64,000 bases of DNA from Pisolithus tinctorius (lineage: Eukaryota; Basidiomycota; Agaricomycetes; Boletales; Pisolithaceae). The DNA lies in assembly GCA_024663395.1 (NCBI GenBank), contig JANFAH010000032.1, positions 678,971-742,970 of the forward strand. Reading direction: 5' to 3'. The first letter of the stretch is position 1. Each line of letters opens with the position of its first letter. Below the pieces are notes generated by a model. It did no database searches. It was not told the DNA's origin and worked only from the letters and a program-made list of their open reading frames with translations. Shown in pieces: positions 12,620 to 23,575 of this stretch. A program made the translations under genes and the position numbers.

Positions 12620-13860
12620 GCTCCGAAGTCCGCAAGCCGTTTCATGAACCATGTGAGGATGACCCAACAGGATATTGGAGATCTTGTAAAAGTAGCAAAG
12701 GCTAATCTTATTAGAGCTACTAAACCAGGATGTACGTGTATATAGAACAAGTGGTTTTACACAGGAGAGGTTACTGAGACTGTTTGTCATGTAGAGCAGC
12801 ACAAGAAAAACGACCGATAAAGGACGAAAGGGAAGACAAACCCAACTGAGCAAATCTCCCACCACATGCGCGTCGTAGGATTCTCGAGACTTTCGTCGAA
12901 TGTTGTTGGAGGTGATGTTGGTTCCGAGTCCCGAGATGACAATCTCGTTCTCTGCAGCAACCCTCATTGACTCTCCATCCAGCTGCTGCAGGAGAATTGG
13001 CGCATTGAATGGCTGCCCAAGGCGGGCGATCATCTGTAGCGCCCAGTTACACTCGTCAACCTGAAACGCGGGGTCAGTATGTAAAGGCACAACTCCATCA
13101 GATCCAGGGTCGCGATCCGAATCCGAATTAGACACAGACTCAGAATCCTACTCACCTTCCATGTAACTCCACTACTCGAACCTCGGATATGACGAATCCA
13201 TGGGTGGGCAAAGACGAATTTCTATGGCCCGAGTAGTGGGAGATCGTCTGCAGTCGTAAACTCCACTATACCAAATCTGGATATCCTGGAATGATATAGC
13301 TTCTCATTGCCTCTACATAGCCCCTGTGTATAACGAGGCTCCTGGCAGAGAAGACAATGCCTGGAAGATGTAGACGTCGGGTCGCAAAATGGGCAGGTGG
13401 AAGAAAGTTGATCTGATTATAGATACTCCAGGCTTCTGGCTGGGGCAACGTGCCACGTAACTTCGTGATGTATCTTTCCGTTTCTTCCACCTCGAGTGAA
13501 AAAGGGTTGTAAAGAGTTCGGCCGTAAACGGAGAAGGAAGCTGGCATGCAACCCATACAAGGACGGTGACTTCGTCAGAGCGAGTTATAATCTCCCCTTG
13601 GATATGTCCAAGAGCATCATCTCCTTCTCCATAGTGAGGCCTGGGATCGGATTTGAATAAGCGATGAGAGAGTACGCGACGTCTTCTTCGACCGTCACTG
13701 TGCGTCGGGGCGAGACGAAGTTTCTCGCACACCCCGAGATTGTCTGGAGAGAATGAAACGATGGTTCCGCGGAAACCCCAGCAGCACCTGCTAGCTCTCG
13801 CGTGAGCTCCGGGGATTGTTTGTGGTTTGCGCCAGTACCGCTGAGATATGGCTTCCATTC
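12620..13860 (-). pseudogene. HET-domain (heterokaryon incompatibility-type) protein, C-terminal remnant
   Basis: Read on the minus strand, this matches in order the region that follows the HET domain in many Agaricomycete proteins. The pieces are a TVEEDVAYSLI-like segment, PRPHYGEGDDALGHIQGEI with SDEVTVLVW (about 13640-13560), PASFSVYGRTLYNPFSLE, IYNQINFLPPAHFATRRLHLPGIVF (about 13420-13340), FVFAHPWIRHIRG (about 13210) and ALQMIARLGQPFNAPILLQQ (about 13040) followed by VAAENEIVISGLG. The frame changes several times. The HET domain itself should lie upstream (above 13860), but the sequence there stops matching and the right duplication copy begins near 14130, so the gene is truncated. HET proteins trigger cell death on self/non-self recognition in fungi. 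Confidence 0.65.
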
Positions 13861-14271
13861 GGAATCATAGAAAAAGATGAGTTATGGTGAGAGACTCTCG
13901 CAACGTTCGCGATCGTGTCATCCATAAGTTATGTGTAAGGTCCCCAGGCTTGGACGGATGTGCTACACTGAGGAGGAATACGAACGTGGCTGCCGAATCC
14001 GCAACCATTTGTAGATAGGTTGTGAGAGATTAAGGACGGAATGCGTGGGCTTGCCGATGCAACACGTATCTGATCGCGCCCAATTGTAACCTAGTCTATA
14101 CGTCTTCTTGCAGAAACCATGCGACTACTTGTTGCGGCGGAGGGGAAAGGATATGCGATTATTGACCACATAGGATAGCTGGCATCGACATTCAAGTCGA
14201 CAACGAAGTGATGGGTCTGCCAATGTGGAAGGTCGGTTTCCCGAGCGGAAAGGCGCCAGAAGACAGCTGCA

Positions 14272-14677
14272 TCACCTCATTCTACAAGTTATATAGGCTG
14301 GATGAAGCAATTGACCCAGCGAGGCTCGCTTGCGTGGTCCGTAGTTGAGCGGCTTTTGGCACCGAGTACGGCGGCGGAACAGGGCATGGAGAATACGCCG
14401 GGGGAGGGGGCTGGATGACTTGTCTGGACCAGGAATATTCAAACATCTCGATGTCTGCGTACGATGGAAGCGAACTACGTCCCACGAAGAGCGTGGCGCG
14501 TAGAATCGTCCAAATGGCACTAACGAGTACAACTGTAAGCAGGACCGTGTGAGAAGATGTTGATTACAGAGGGAGATCAAACGCACTGAAGGCTCCAATC
14601 ATGATGAGGATTATTGCCCAACTCGGGAGTGTGTTGGACGCGCTGTCATTGTATGACGAGTTGTTCGTTGAATTCAT
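14272..14677 (-). pseudogene. PPxY membrane protein, right copy, frame-broken
   Basis: The ATG at 14677 opens MNSTNNSSYNDSASN, then LPSWAIILIMIGAF, and stops after about 36 residues at TAA. The Pro-rich tail with QPPPPAYSP survives in another frame (about 14430-14400). The upstream TATA box at 14776-14783 is kept. The hydrophobic segment and the PPxY tail are recognisable but no longer joined, so this copy is probably dead. Confidence 0.55.
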
Positions 14678-17578
14678 AGTGTGTGGGGTAAGACTGGAAC
14701 TGCGCAGGGTGATTCGCGTCACCCTGAATCGAAGGGCCTAAGTTAAATAGTATCGGCGCCGATACCCCTGGCCTATTATATAAGGAAGAGGCAGTTCTGC
14801 CAGCCAACCGCTTACGCAGCTGGGGTCACTGCCGCGGGACCCACTCGAGAGGGGGACGCAAGTCACGCAGAATATTCCCACTTTCTAGAAAGAATCCCAC
14901 GTGTGGACCATAGATATCTGGAGTAACGTGATCGTAAAGTGTGCTAAGTAGTCCTCGACGTAGGTGCAATCAACTCGTGGGTATCGTAAAGACGTAGAGA
15001 AACTTGGTAATGATGTATATAGAAAGAGAAGAAATCGTAATGACAATGAACAGAATGGGGGGGAACTGACGCGACGCGACCGGGACAGCTCAGCGAACGA
15101 GCGATGGTCAAACGCTCTGTTTAGCTCTTATTCCAACCCCGCGGGATCATTTTTGAGCGAACTGAGACAGGGGCGCTGGATGTGGTAGAAGCTCGAGAGG
15201 ACAAGACGACTTGACTATCAAGACTTCAGATTAGAATGTCCGAATACCTATGCCGACCTATCTGAGAACTTGCTTGATCCAAAACCACGTATACGATGGT
15301 CCTCCGAGTCACCCGAACTCCCAGTGCATGTCTCCAACCACGCCGGTGTGCTGTGGACCACTAGCGTCGAGTTGTATGTGTCAAATGGCGTCGGCTGCAA
15401 TCACTGTATGCTAGGGATCATGGACATGTTCATGAAACTGACATGCCATCTCGCCCAAGTTTTCCCGGTCCGAAGCGTCCGCCATCCCTCTCCGCGAGTA
15501 CGTGCGGTTAAGAGTTCTACAAAGAATTCCCCAGTAAGACGTATTTAGGATAGCCCTACAACATCGATTTCCCTAATCCAAGTCTCGCAATGCTGCCTGC
15601 GAGATGTATCTGCCTCCTTACCCAGTCGGGACGGCGCCCGGTAGTCAGGCCGGTGTTTGACCTACAGCGCCCATTTCAAAGCGTGAAAACACAATAACTA
15701 CCATAAGAAACGAAGATCAACTCACAGGGACCCCAACTCACAACCAAATGTGTGCTCTCTGGCTTATATGTCGCACTCAGCACGTGGTGCTGCAGTTGTT
15801 TCGGATATAATGTGGCTATCGACGCCCATCAATCATTAAGGGAGATTCACAGTAAACCAGTTCAGGAAGCACAGGTAAGGCCATCGGGGGCACTATATCC
15901 GACTCGGGCATGCGCTCCTGACAATCACCAGTATGTGATTAGTAGCAACAGGCCTCAGTTCCCTGCGCACAATTCAGGCCTTTATTTCTGGGAAATGCAC
16001 GGCAACGCTCGTTTGACAAGGCGAATAAAGTAAGCAAGAGCAAAGTCAGAAGCACCGAGTGCGCGGATGAAAGACGAGGGGACGATTCGGAGACAGTGCG
16101 ACGCGGCGCCCGACCTCAGTTGGTTCCAAGCTGTTGAAAGTAGTTATCGTACACGTTCGCAGTGCACGAGTTTCACGGGATCGTGTTTTCGTAGCATACT
16201 TGTGAGCTAGCAAAACAAAAGGCTTTGATAGTTATGGTGATATTAACACACTCGTCTTTCCGCCGGGCCTTCCAGAAATCATGGCGCAAGACTGATACTT
16301 CTTTAGAATCAGTTTTAGAAACCAAGTGACCGCTTGTTCGTTCATTGCCCGACGTGTTCAGATACTTTAATCGAGGGTTCTTGATATCAGCAGCCATCAT
16401 AGCTTCCCTCCTCCCAAACGGGCTAAGCGCAAAGGCGTGCTCGTCATGCGTCACTGTAAAGGTTAGATGACACTGTTGTGATAGAGAGAAACTTCGATCG
16501 ATTACCTGGACTGCAGTCGGATCTTGTGTCGCAGCGCTAACCGGGCACTCGGGACGTCAAGAACCCACTTATCAAGACCCCATATTCCTAACAGATCGGA
16601 ACAGAGAGGGGTGACATATCACAACAACGTGCTGCCTCATTCGTCACAAAGCAGAAGTACATGACGAAGACACGACCTAAAATTGGACTGGAAGTCTAGA
16701 ATCAAGGGCCGATCGCCAGGATTGGAGACCCGGGGCATAGGCAGTACTAAGCCTCCAGAACGATCGACGGCCAGGTGATAAGTCTTTCGGCGGCGGCGGC
16801 GACCCTGTTTAATAGATTCCCGATCGCACTGGTAAGAGCACCAGGAAATGTGGCCACGAATCAGAGGCTGTTTGAGGCAAATTCGTGGTTGGCGAAAAAT
16901 GACCGGACAAATTTTTTAGTTGCAGTGACCTTGCAAACAATGCAAAGCAGGAACACAGTTTTGCTGTAGAGCTGTATCTCTTCACACTGTGCTAGAGGAA
17001 GGACACAAGCAAGCATTCCATTCCTGCATCAATCCAGCCAAGCTGTGAAGTCGTCCGTCTGAGTTGGCTCTATCAGGTTGATCGGGCCGCTCCTGGGTAC
17101 TATTAACAATAACGCGCCTCCAATGAGTTTCCCAAGTGCGAATACGACGTACCGAGACACAGCCGACAATGATATCATTTATCGAGATCTCATCGCGGCA
17201 TGAAGGGTCGGACCTCCGTCCGTGCGTTAACCACGATGTAAACTGCGCTTATTCAATTTCGCGTAAAGATGAGCTACCCGAGCAGGGTCCATACAGCCAC
17301 CATGATAATTGAGCGTTACAAGCCCCCAGCAGACCAGAATAGGTGGAACACCGCAAGGCGCCACGCTCGAAGTAAGAGAGTGAGAGAAAACCGAACGGAT
17401 CTGACCTGACTCCTTCGGGGAGGTACCTGGGCCACGTAGTTCGCGTTCCAAACCGGCCCTTTGCCGCAATCAGTACGAGGAATCGGAACGATTCATAGTC
17501 GTACCAGAAGAGCAACAACTTTATTCCATTGATACTCGTCTCCGTCGACAGTTGTCGCACATGAGGTTTAACCAGATT

Positions 17579-18837
17579 TCAAACTGAAGAACGTCGGACC
17601 ATTCTCTCCCAGAGTTCAAGGCGAGACAAGAGCCCCTCCACGTTACCCGCCGAAAAGACGGGATCAAGAGAAGAGTTTATCGGTATTGAGGATCGTCGCC
17701 AGACAATTTCATCAACCCGTTCCACGAAATCAAGGGCACGCGATATGTCTTGCAGACCCAAGTTGCCACGAGTGCGTGGCGACAGCTTGGAGGGTGCAGA
17801 ACCAAAGTCTTCAGAAAGCAAAAGCGAAGGGCGAACGTTCGTCATACTTGCGATGGCCTATCCAGAAGTTTACAGTCATATAGGTGTTACCATAAACAAA
17901 AAGAGAAACCTTACCGTCAACGCTCGTTTTGCGTCCTCCTCAGAGAGTCGAGCGATCTCAGTGGCGAGATTGTCATCTCCACCTTGCTTTGGATCGTGAT
18001 CGGAACTTCCTTCGATGACGATCTGAGATCCAGTTTCCGCTCCATTTTGCGCGGTGGTGTCCGGTACTCGTAAATCAGATGGAGCAGCAGAATCTTTCAC
18101 TTGTGCTTCTCTCTCCACCTTCTGTGTCATTTTCTGTTCCAGTCCTCCGAGTTTCTTCCCCTTCCCAAACCTCTCCGCCACCAGCGTTCGTAGTTCGTCA
18201 TACTGCCGATGAAGAGTGCGCATCTCGTCGTGGGCACTATCGAGTGCGTCATTCAACTGATCGAATGAAAAGGGCGTGGTCAGAACATCGGGAAGCCGCG
18301 GGGCATCATTTGAGTGAAATGTATTGTCTCCGTCAGGACGTCCATTTCTGTCTGGTACCGAATCTTGTACGGTGGAGGTAACGGGGTTTTCTTGCAAGGC
18401 AGCTGCGTTCTCTACCTGCTGGTGACGAGGTAAATAAACCAGAAAGGTTGATCTGTCGTATAACATACGCAATCACGCCGGTCGTCCACACCTGTCTTGA
18501 CACTTTCTCCAAGAGAGTCTGGCACCTGTTGATCTGGCGCGATAGACCCCACTGGTGCCCCTCCTTGACTCGCAGTCAAGTTCTGCCCTTCAAACATACT
18601 ACATATCTTCTCAAAATCAAGTCTTCCAGATGCATCTCTGAGCACAGCACCGCCTGAAGTACTTCGAGCCCGGCGGGGAACAGCAGACGCCGGTGGTGCA
18701 TCGTCTATCCCGTCGGAGGCTAAGAGATCGATGAGAGCTTCGAAGGCTTCGTTGGGAGCGCCGTCTGCAGCCTGGGGGCTAGCAGATATTGAGGGCGTCG
18801 GTATCGAAGGAGAGGTTGGAGCAGTACTTCTCGACAT
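17579..18837 (-). CDS. Coiled-coil protein of unknown function, three exons
   Basis: Exon 1 is 18837-18469, exon 2 18418-17915 and exon 3 17857-17579, with GTATGT...CAG and GTAAGG...TAG introns, both in phase 0; the product is 383 residues. The N-terminus is Ser/Pro/Ala-rich and probably disordered. The middle has a charged heptad-like stretch (LNDALDSAHDEMRTLHRQYDELRTLV, about residues 180-205), then GKGKKLGGLEQKM and an acidic segment. Exon 3 ends in WERMVRRSSV. Compared with the left copy there is one extra base near 17600, after which that copy continues in frame. The stop here may therefore be early and the true C-terminus lost. I recognise no named domain. Conservation of frame between the duplicates supports a real gene. 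Confidence 0.55.
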
Positions 18838-19016
18838 TTAGGTCGTGCTGTACAGATTTGGCGAAAGTCAGCAACTAGTAGCTAGTAGAGCGTTGGCGAC
18901 ATCAACAACGGGCCAACTTGTCGTGTCAATGAGTCACTGGGAATGACGACGCTGGTCGCTTGTTGGAGACAAAGCCCCAGCTTGCAACAAACATACGCGT
19001 CAATTACAAACTGCTA

Positions 19017-19036
19017 CAGTTGATTATCTCATAATG
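19017..19036 (+). repeat. Left terminal inverted repeat of the pogo element
   Basis: Twenty bases starting CAGTTGATTATC match the reverse complement of 21617-21636 exactly, and TA precedes them. Confidence 0.92.
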
Positions 19037-19149
19037 GATACGAACGGGCTGAGGAAAATTCCATGCATTTTGGCGGTTATGCAAGAGCCACATGTCACGT
19101 ATTGTGTGACCAACATTACTAATGTGTGACACTAAACACGTACGAGCTC

Positions 19150-21171
19150 TCAACTATCCTGCCGCTTCGCCCAGGAATCCAGTGTTAACTGCTTTGTGCT
19201 TTTCATCTCCATGCGCCTAAGGAAGCCACGGAAACGACGCAACTCGTGCGGCAAAGTGAGCCCATTATCTGAGTAACCAAACCTCCAGCATGCTGCTTCA
19301 ACCTTCTCACACATCTGGGCCACCTCAGAAAGACTGAGGCCCACAGATGAGTCACTTTTGCCCTCCTCCTCGCTGTCACTGATCTCAATAACATCCTCGT
19401 TCTCAGCCGTGATCAGTTGCTTGATATGTGCCACAATTTCAGCATCCCCATGCATAGGTTTGTCAGGTTCCATTTGAGCCTTGTGTTCTTCCCTTGGTTC
19501 CACCAGCTCGTTCACAGGTGGAACATCATCCTTGATCCCTTTCAACCTGTGAAGTTCTTCAACTGCTTTAAGCAGGTCTTTCTTGACTGCAATAATCTGA
19601 GGTGCAGGTTGCTTGCCACTTGAACCACCTGGATGTTGGATATGGATTGTTAGGCGAGATGTGTTGGTTGCAATAGTAGCAAGTCTCTCGACTTCTTGGA
19701 TGGCAAGGTTGGTATCATTTTCTGCAGCAAATATGGCATTGATTGCAGGCCACCAATCCTGGTCAATGTATGTGGATCCCAGGAGTGTTTTGAGGCGACA
19801 CTCCACGTCTGGTAAGCTAATGGAGTCAGATGCTGCAAATTCATGTATGATGTCCCAGGCTGCCGGATTCATGTGTGCAGGGAGTATGGCTGGACCATAG
19901 GTACCATGACTGGTGAATTAATGAGTCGTGATGCACAGATATTATTGTAAGTTATGAACCTTTGAATACCTGTATGTGCCCAGCAGTGCTCAATTGTTGA
20001 TGCCTTGACAGTGGCCCATGCATCCTTTGCCATCGTCATTGCCTCAAGCAAATTGACTTTATAGATGTCTGTCTCCCCAGCTTCTTCAAGACCCACAGCA
20101 TGCATGCTGAATGCATGCCAGTAGTGAGCCTTGAAGCATTGGATAATCCCTGCATCAAGTGGCTGAACAAATGATGTTAAGTTTGGCCCAAAGAATTCTA
20201 TCTGGATATTCCGTGGCACGAAGGATATATAGTGGCCACTGAAGTTGTCAATTACAAGGCAGATGTGCCGTTTCTCCTTGTGCATCTTCAAATCAAATGC
20301 TTTTACCCAGCTTACCATTTCAGTGAGCATGTCGTTCTCCCTGTGCAAAACTACTGATCACTCACTCTTCAAATAGTTCTGATGTCATCCATGCTGCTTT
20401 GTTATTGCAATAATCAAATCCATGTGCAGCTGGTGAATTATTCTTAAAGACACATGGCTTTTTGTACTTCCCAATGAAAAATATAGGCATCTTCTCACTG
20501 CCATCGGAATTACAGGCAAAGCCCAAGGTCAGGCGGAATTTGTTTCTTTTCTTTCTGCTCATTTGCCTTGTTGCCAATCCTCGATCAGGTGGAGCACTGA
20601 ATGACCTAGGTATCAATTTAAATATATGAATAAAAGGATTAGCTTACAATGCAAAGAGGCTGGTCTCATCAAAGTTCCAGCGGTCTTTGGGGTTGAATTT
20701 TTCCAAGATTTTTGCAATGCACTGCTGCTCAGCTTCAACAGCAGCAAGATCAACAGATGCTGCTTCGCCATGGTGCCGACGCTCTTGTAAGTGATAAGTC
20801 CTGGTGAAGGATGCCACCCATCCATCACCAGTGAGCCGTTCCTCTTCTGGAACACCCAGGAGGTCCTCAAACCTCTTCCTTTTCTCTTGTAACATTGGCC
20901 CATTGACCTGTTCCCCCTTATCCTCCATAGCATGAACCCAAAGGATGAGAGCCTTCTCAACATCTGGCCGAGTGACTATACGAGGCCGCTTTGAAGACAA
21001 TGCACTTGGATTGTCATGGATGTGTTGTTCTAAATTTGTGCGAGCTTTCAACTTTCTTGAAAGTGTCGACTGAGTAAACACTAAAGCCCCTGTTTGTAGT
21101 GTTGCAAAATGCTTGACTACATCCTCCTGTGAAGAATTTGGATGCTCGTCAATGTAGGCAAAGACCATCAT
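19150..21171 (-). CDS. pogo-type DDE transposase (Psq/CENP-B HTH plus DDE_1)
   Basis: Exon 1 (21171 to about 20640) has two DNA-binding parts, a Psq-like helix-turn-helix (SQEDVVKHFATLQ) and a CENP-B-type segment (RPDVEKALILWVHAMEDKG, LTGDGWVASFTRTYHLQ). It ends with the first catalytic Asp in WNFDETSLF. Later exons give RNKFRLTLGFACNSDG, the second Asp in LVIDNFSGH and the third in QPLDAGI. Thirty residues separate the last two, the DD30D spacing of pogo elements. The C-terminal exon carries a SUMO-interaction-like VIEISDSEEE and ends KSTKQLTLDSWAKRQDS. Introns are GTAAGC...CCTAG near 20640 and GTTCAT...CCAG near 19970-19880. Between SELFEE and NDMLTEMV a GTGAGT...CACAG of only 25 nt must be removed to keep the frame. 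The start at 21171 is uncertain, because the frame runs on upstream without a Met to a stop near 21300. Confidence 0.88.
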
Positions 21172-21616
21172 CCAGTCATGCAGGGTGAGATTTTCCTGGG
21201 TGCCTGTGTTCTGTTGTTTAGCTGATGTTGCAGGTGCATCTTTGGAAGATTTCTGCCCAGGTTTATGAGCATATGGAGCCAGCTTTGGATGTGGTTTTCA
21301 GCAGGTAGTCCCAGACTTCATGGGGATACTGCTGAGAGGGATGTGACATGAAAATTTTCACGTCTCTAATCATTAATGAAAGTCTTCTGATGTTAACATT
21401 AGAAAGATGCCAGATGAGCATCAAATCACTGCTGAAGTGTAGACTTTTGGTTCTGATCTCTTCCAAATAAGTACATTTCATACTGCATATTGGTAGTTTG
21501 AGAGCATGCATTATGCAATATGCACATTTTACCCAAATCCCCTGTGCCCCAACTCGGCCCAGCATGGGCTGACAAAAAAGTCATGCAGTATAAGACTTAT
21601 GCAAGTTGAGCCCATG

Positions 21617-21636
21617 CATTATGAGATAATCAACTG
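21617..21636 (-). repeat. Right terminal inverted repeat of the pogo element
   Basis: This is the exact reverse complement of 19017-19036, followed by TA at 21637-21638. Confidence 0.92.
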
Positions 21637-21842
21637 TAGTCATAATTGCTAGACAAGCTACAAGTCTATGGGCTCAATCGGGCTTCGGATTGAGCAATTC
21701 AAGATTTCCAGAATGATGGCACATCCCGCAGGCTAGAGTCCGGGAGGTCATCCACTGAAAGTCGCAGTCGACGATCCCCTGGACTCGAGCTCCCCCAAGG
21801 TTCTGCAACAGCACGAATCGCACAATGTAATATTACAATCAT

Positions 21843-21960
21843 GATGCATGACGAGTCAGCCCTTCAAATAGATCAATGTGTCCTTCGTGCCCTGCGCACT
21901 GCGCAACTTCCGTGAGCGTCGAGTTTCCGCAGTGGAGTCCGATGTCACTGATTGATTATA
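21843..21960 (-). other. Possible ankyrin-like fragment
   Basis: A short minus-strand frame reads GNSTLTEVAQCAGHEGHIDL then a stop near 21843, which resembles a single ankyrin repeat. No further repeats or exons were found around it. It may be the last exon of a decayed gene cut by the transposon. Confidence 0.25.
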
Positions 21961-22090
21961 CCTTCCGTGACTCGCACCAGGTAAGACTTCTTTTTCACGC
22001 TGAACAGAGTATTCTGCAGTTGCTCTAAAATACATGGAGATACGTGCACGCGTTTCAAACCAATATCGAAGAAGCAGGTCCGTAGGTCAT

Positions 22091-23434
22091 CTAAACCAGG
22101 CAGTCATCATCGTTCGCGCGGGCTGCACAACGATGAGAACAAGCCTCGTCAAGGATATCTTTAATCAATTCCAACTCATCGATGATTTTGTGAGGTGTCC
22201 AGAGTGAGCGGTCCCTGACAATCGACAACAGCGTGCTGTTGGAGATCATGTAGACCCGTTGGTCAGGTAGGCCACCTTTCTTCAGGTTTTTCTTGACATT
22301 TGCTCGCGTATCCGTAATGAACCGTCTGCGAGCATCAGGAAACAGTGACTCGCGTACAGCTCTATCGTCACGATCACTGTCGTACCCATCCTTGTGCATG
22401 ATATTGCGGATGTGGATGTCCGCTTTCGAGCGAACGATATACGTGGGGATCTGGAATCTCCTACAGTTTGTCAAGATTGCGATGTCTGTCTCCGTGAAGC
22501 GATTGTCAAACAGGACAACGACGCAATCAAACACGAAAAGGCCCTGAGTGTTGAAGTACAGCCAGTCTGGTTGTTGCAGAGTCCCTGCTCCTGGAATGTC
22601 GTACCATACGAACGGCAAATCAGGGTTCGGGTCGGGATATCGACCTATCGTGACAGTAGTTTCGACGATTCCACTTTCTGCGGCATCTTGGTGCTGAGTA
22701 TCCACCCCACGGATGGCATTGACAAACGATGACTTGCCACTTCCCGCGACACCTGCGACAGCGAAATGGAAGCGACCTTGCTCGTATTGCACCCTTTTTT
22801 TCGCTGCGGATATCTCCTCCAATGTGGGTATAACGACGGGCCGTATACCCCTCTTGAGGTATTCCTCTGCATCGGCCTGTACCTCCTTAGCGGTCCGCGT
22901 GCTTTCTTCAGCCTCTCGTACAGTTTTCTCCACCACCGCTTGTGCAACCTTTACCCTTTCGACGATCTCCATGGAATTTTGCCGAGCTTTCTTGGCCTTT
23001 TCTTGAATTCTCTCTGTTTCTCTCCGAACTTCGTCCAAACGTTCGACGCTGGGCCCTTTCCCGCCGCGCCAGAATAGACCAAGTAATGGATCACCTTCTG
23101 CCTCGAGGGTCCGCTGCCTTCTCTTCGCCCTCCCAACTTCACGAGTGAGCTCTGCTTCGCGGTGCAGAGCTCTAACCTTGTCCCGGATCGCCTGGTCTGA
23201 CTGTCGCTGAGCTTCCTCTGCTACGCGGGTTGCTTCGCTCGCGTTCTGCGCGGCAAGCTCTGCAATCCCCCGCACGTACTCTTCACCACTCTCGCTTTCA
23301 GCCAAAGCACGAAGTCTTGGATTGTCATGAACAGGACGTGTAGAAACGGATACGAGGCGTTTCCAGATGTGCCATGCAAGCTGCAGCAGAGCGCACCCAG
23401 CAACTCCGATACCAACGACTAGGACTTGTCCCAT
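22091..23434 (-). CDS. IRG-like (immunity-related) GTPase, copy A
   Basis: The gene is intronless, 447 residues. The start is the Met at 23434 (MGQVLVVG), because all five family members in the window begin MGQ there; the frame stays open 69 codons further upstream without family similarity. Residues 4-27 are hydrophobic, ending WHIWKRL; HDNPRLRAL follows. Residues 50-195 are Ala/Glu/Arg-rich, probably coiled coil. The GTPase domain has P-loop GVAGSGKS (228-235), NAIRG just after it, VVETT-type switch I region, DIPG (279-282) and RSKAD (335-339) as G4. The protein ends about 110 residues after G4, so it lacks the large helical domain of vertebrate IRGs. In that family GTP-driven assembly on membranes attacks pathogen vacuoles; the fungal role is unknown. 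The upstream region is shared with copy B. Confidence 0.85.
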   Translation of the reverse strand: MGQVLVVGIGVAGCALLQLAWHIWKRLVSVSTRPVHDNPRLRALAESESGEEYVRGIAELAAQNASEATRVAEEAQRQSDQAIRDKVRALHREAELTREVGRAKRRQRTLEAEGDPLLGLFWRGGKGPSVERLDEVRRETERIQEKAKKARQNSMEIVERVKVAQAVVEKTVREAEESTRTAKEVQADAEEYLKRGIRPVVIPTLEEISAAKKRVQYEQGRFHFAVAGVAGSGKSSFVNAIRGVDTQHQDAAESGIVETTVTIGRYPDPNPDLPFVWYDIPGAGTLQQPDWLYFNTQGLFVFDCVVVLFDNRFTETDIAILTNCRRFQIPTYIVRSKADIHIRNIMHKDGYDSDRDDRAVRESLFPDARRRFITDTRANVKKNLKKGGLPDQRVYMISNSTLLSIVRDRSLWTPHKIIDELELIKDILDEACSHRCAARANDDDCLV

Positions 23435-23559
23435 TTCGCTGAAAGATATCTGGAATAAGCTTTGATCCTTAGACAACCCTGGATTCGAGGCAATTGAAGT
23501 GATGGAACATACCCTGCATCCAGTTGGAGAAGTTAGAGAGAACGGCGAGAATGATGTGG

Positions 23560-23575
23560 AACTCTTTAATAGGGT
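23560..23575 (-). promoter_or_regulatory. TTAAAG core-promoter-like motif of IRG-like copy A
   Basis: The minus strand reads ATTAAAGAG about 130 bp before the start codon. Copy B has TTAAAGAGC about 120 bp before its start (near 28735), within a longer stretch shared by the two genes (GCAGTTGGAGAA on the plus strand and its neighbours). Shared position supports a core promoter role. Confidence 0.35.

Larger units (their letters stand above)
7500..12620. repeat. Segmental duplication, left copy
   Basis: This block is repeated at about 14130-18970 in the same orientation and order. Matching landmarks include the short run ATTATTGACCACRTAGGA (7535 and 14160), the PPxY protein gene (7744-8166 and 14272-14677) and CACTAGCGTC (9470 and 15360). 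The sequence upstream of the coiled-coil gene, CTAGTAGAGCGT (12529 and 18884), also matches. The copies differ by many substitutions and indels, so the event is old. The left copy has about 700 bp extra near 8690-9400. Confidence 0.85.
14130..18970. repeat. Segmental duplication, right copy
   Basis: This is the partner of about 7500-12620, in the same order and orientation. It ends about 45 bp before the pogo transposon insertion at 19017. It lacks the 700-bp CT-rich segment of the left copy. Confidence 0.85.
19017..21636. mobile_element. pogo/Tigger-like Tc1-mariner superfamily DNA transposon
   Basis: The element is 2620 bp. It has perfect 20-bp terminal inverted repeats starting CAGTTGATTATC at 19017-19036 and 21617-21636, each flanked on the outside by the dinucleotide TA (19015-19016 and 21637-21638). 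That is the target duplication expected for this superfamily. It carries one spliced transposase gene on the minus strand. Intact ends and a near-intact gene point to a recent insertion. It sits just right of the segmental duplication and left of the IRG-like cluster. Confidence 0.92.
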
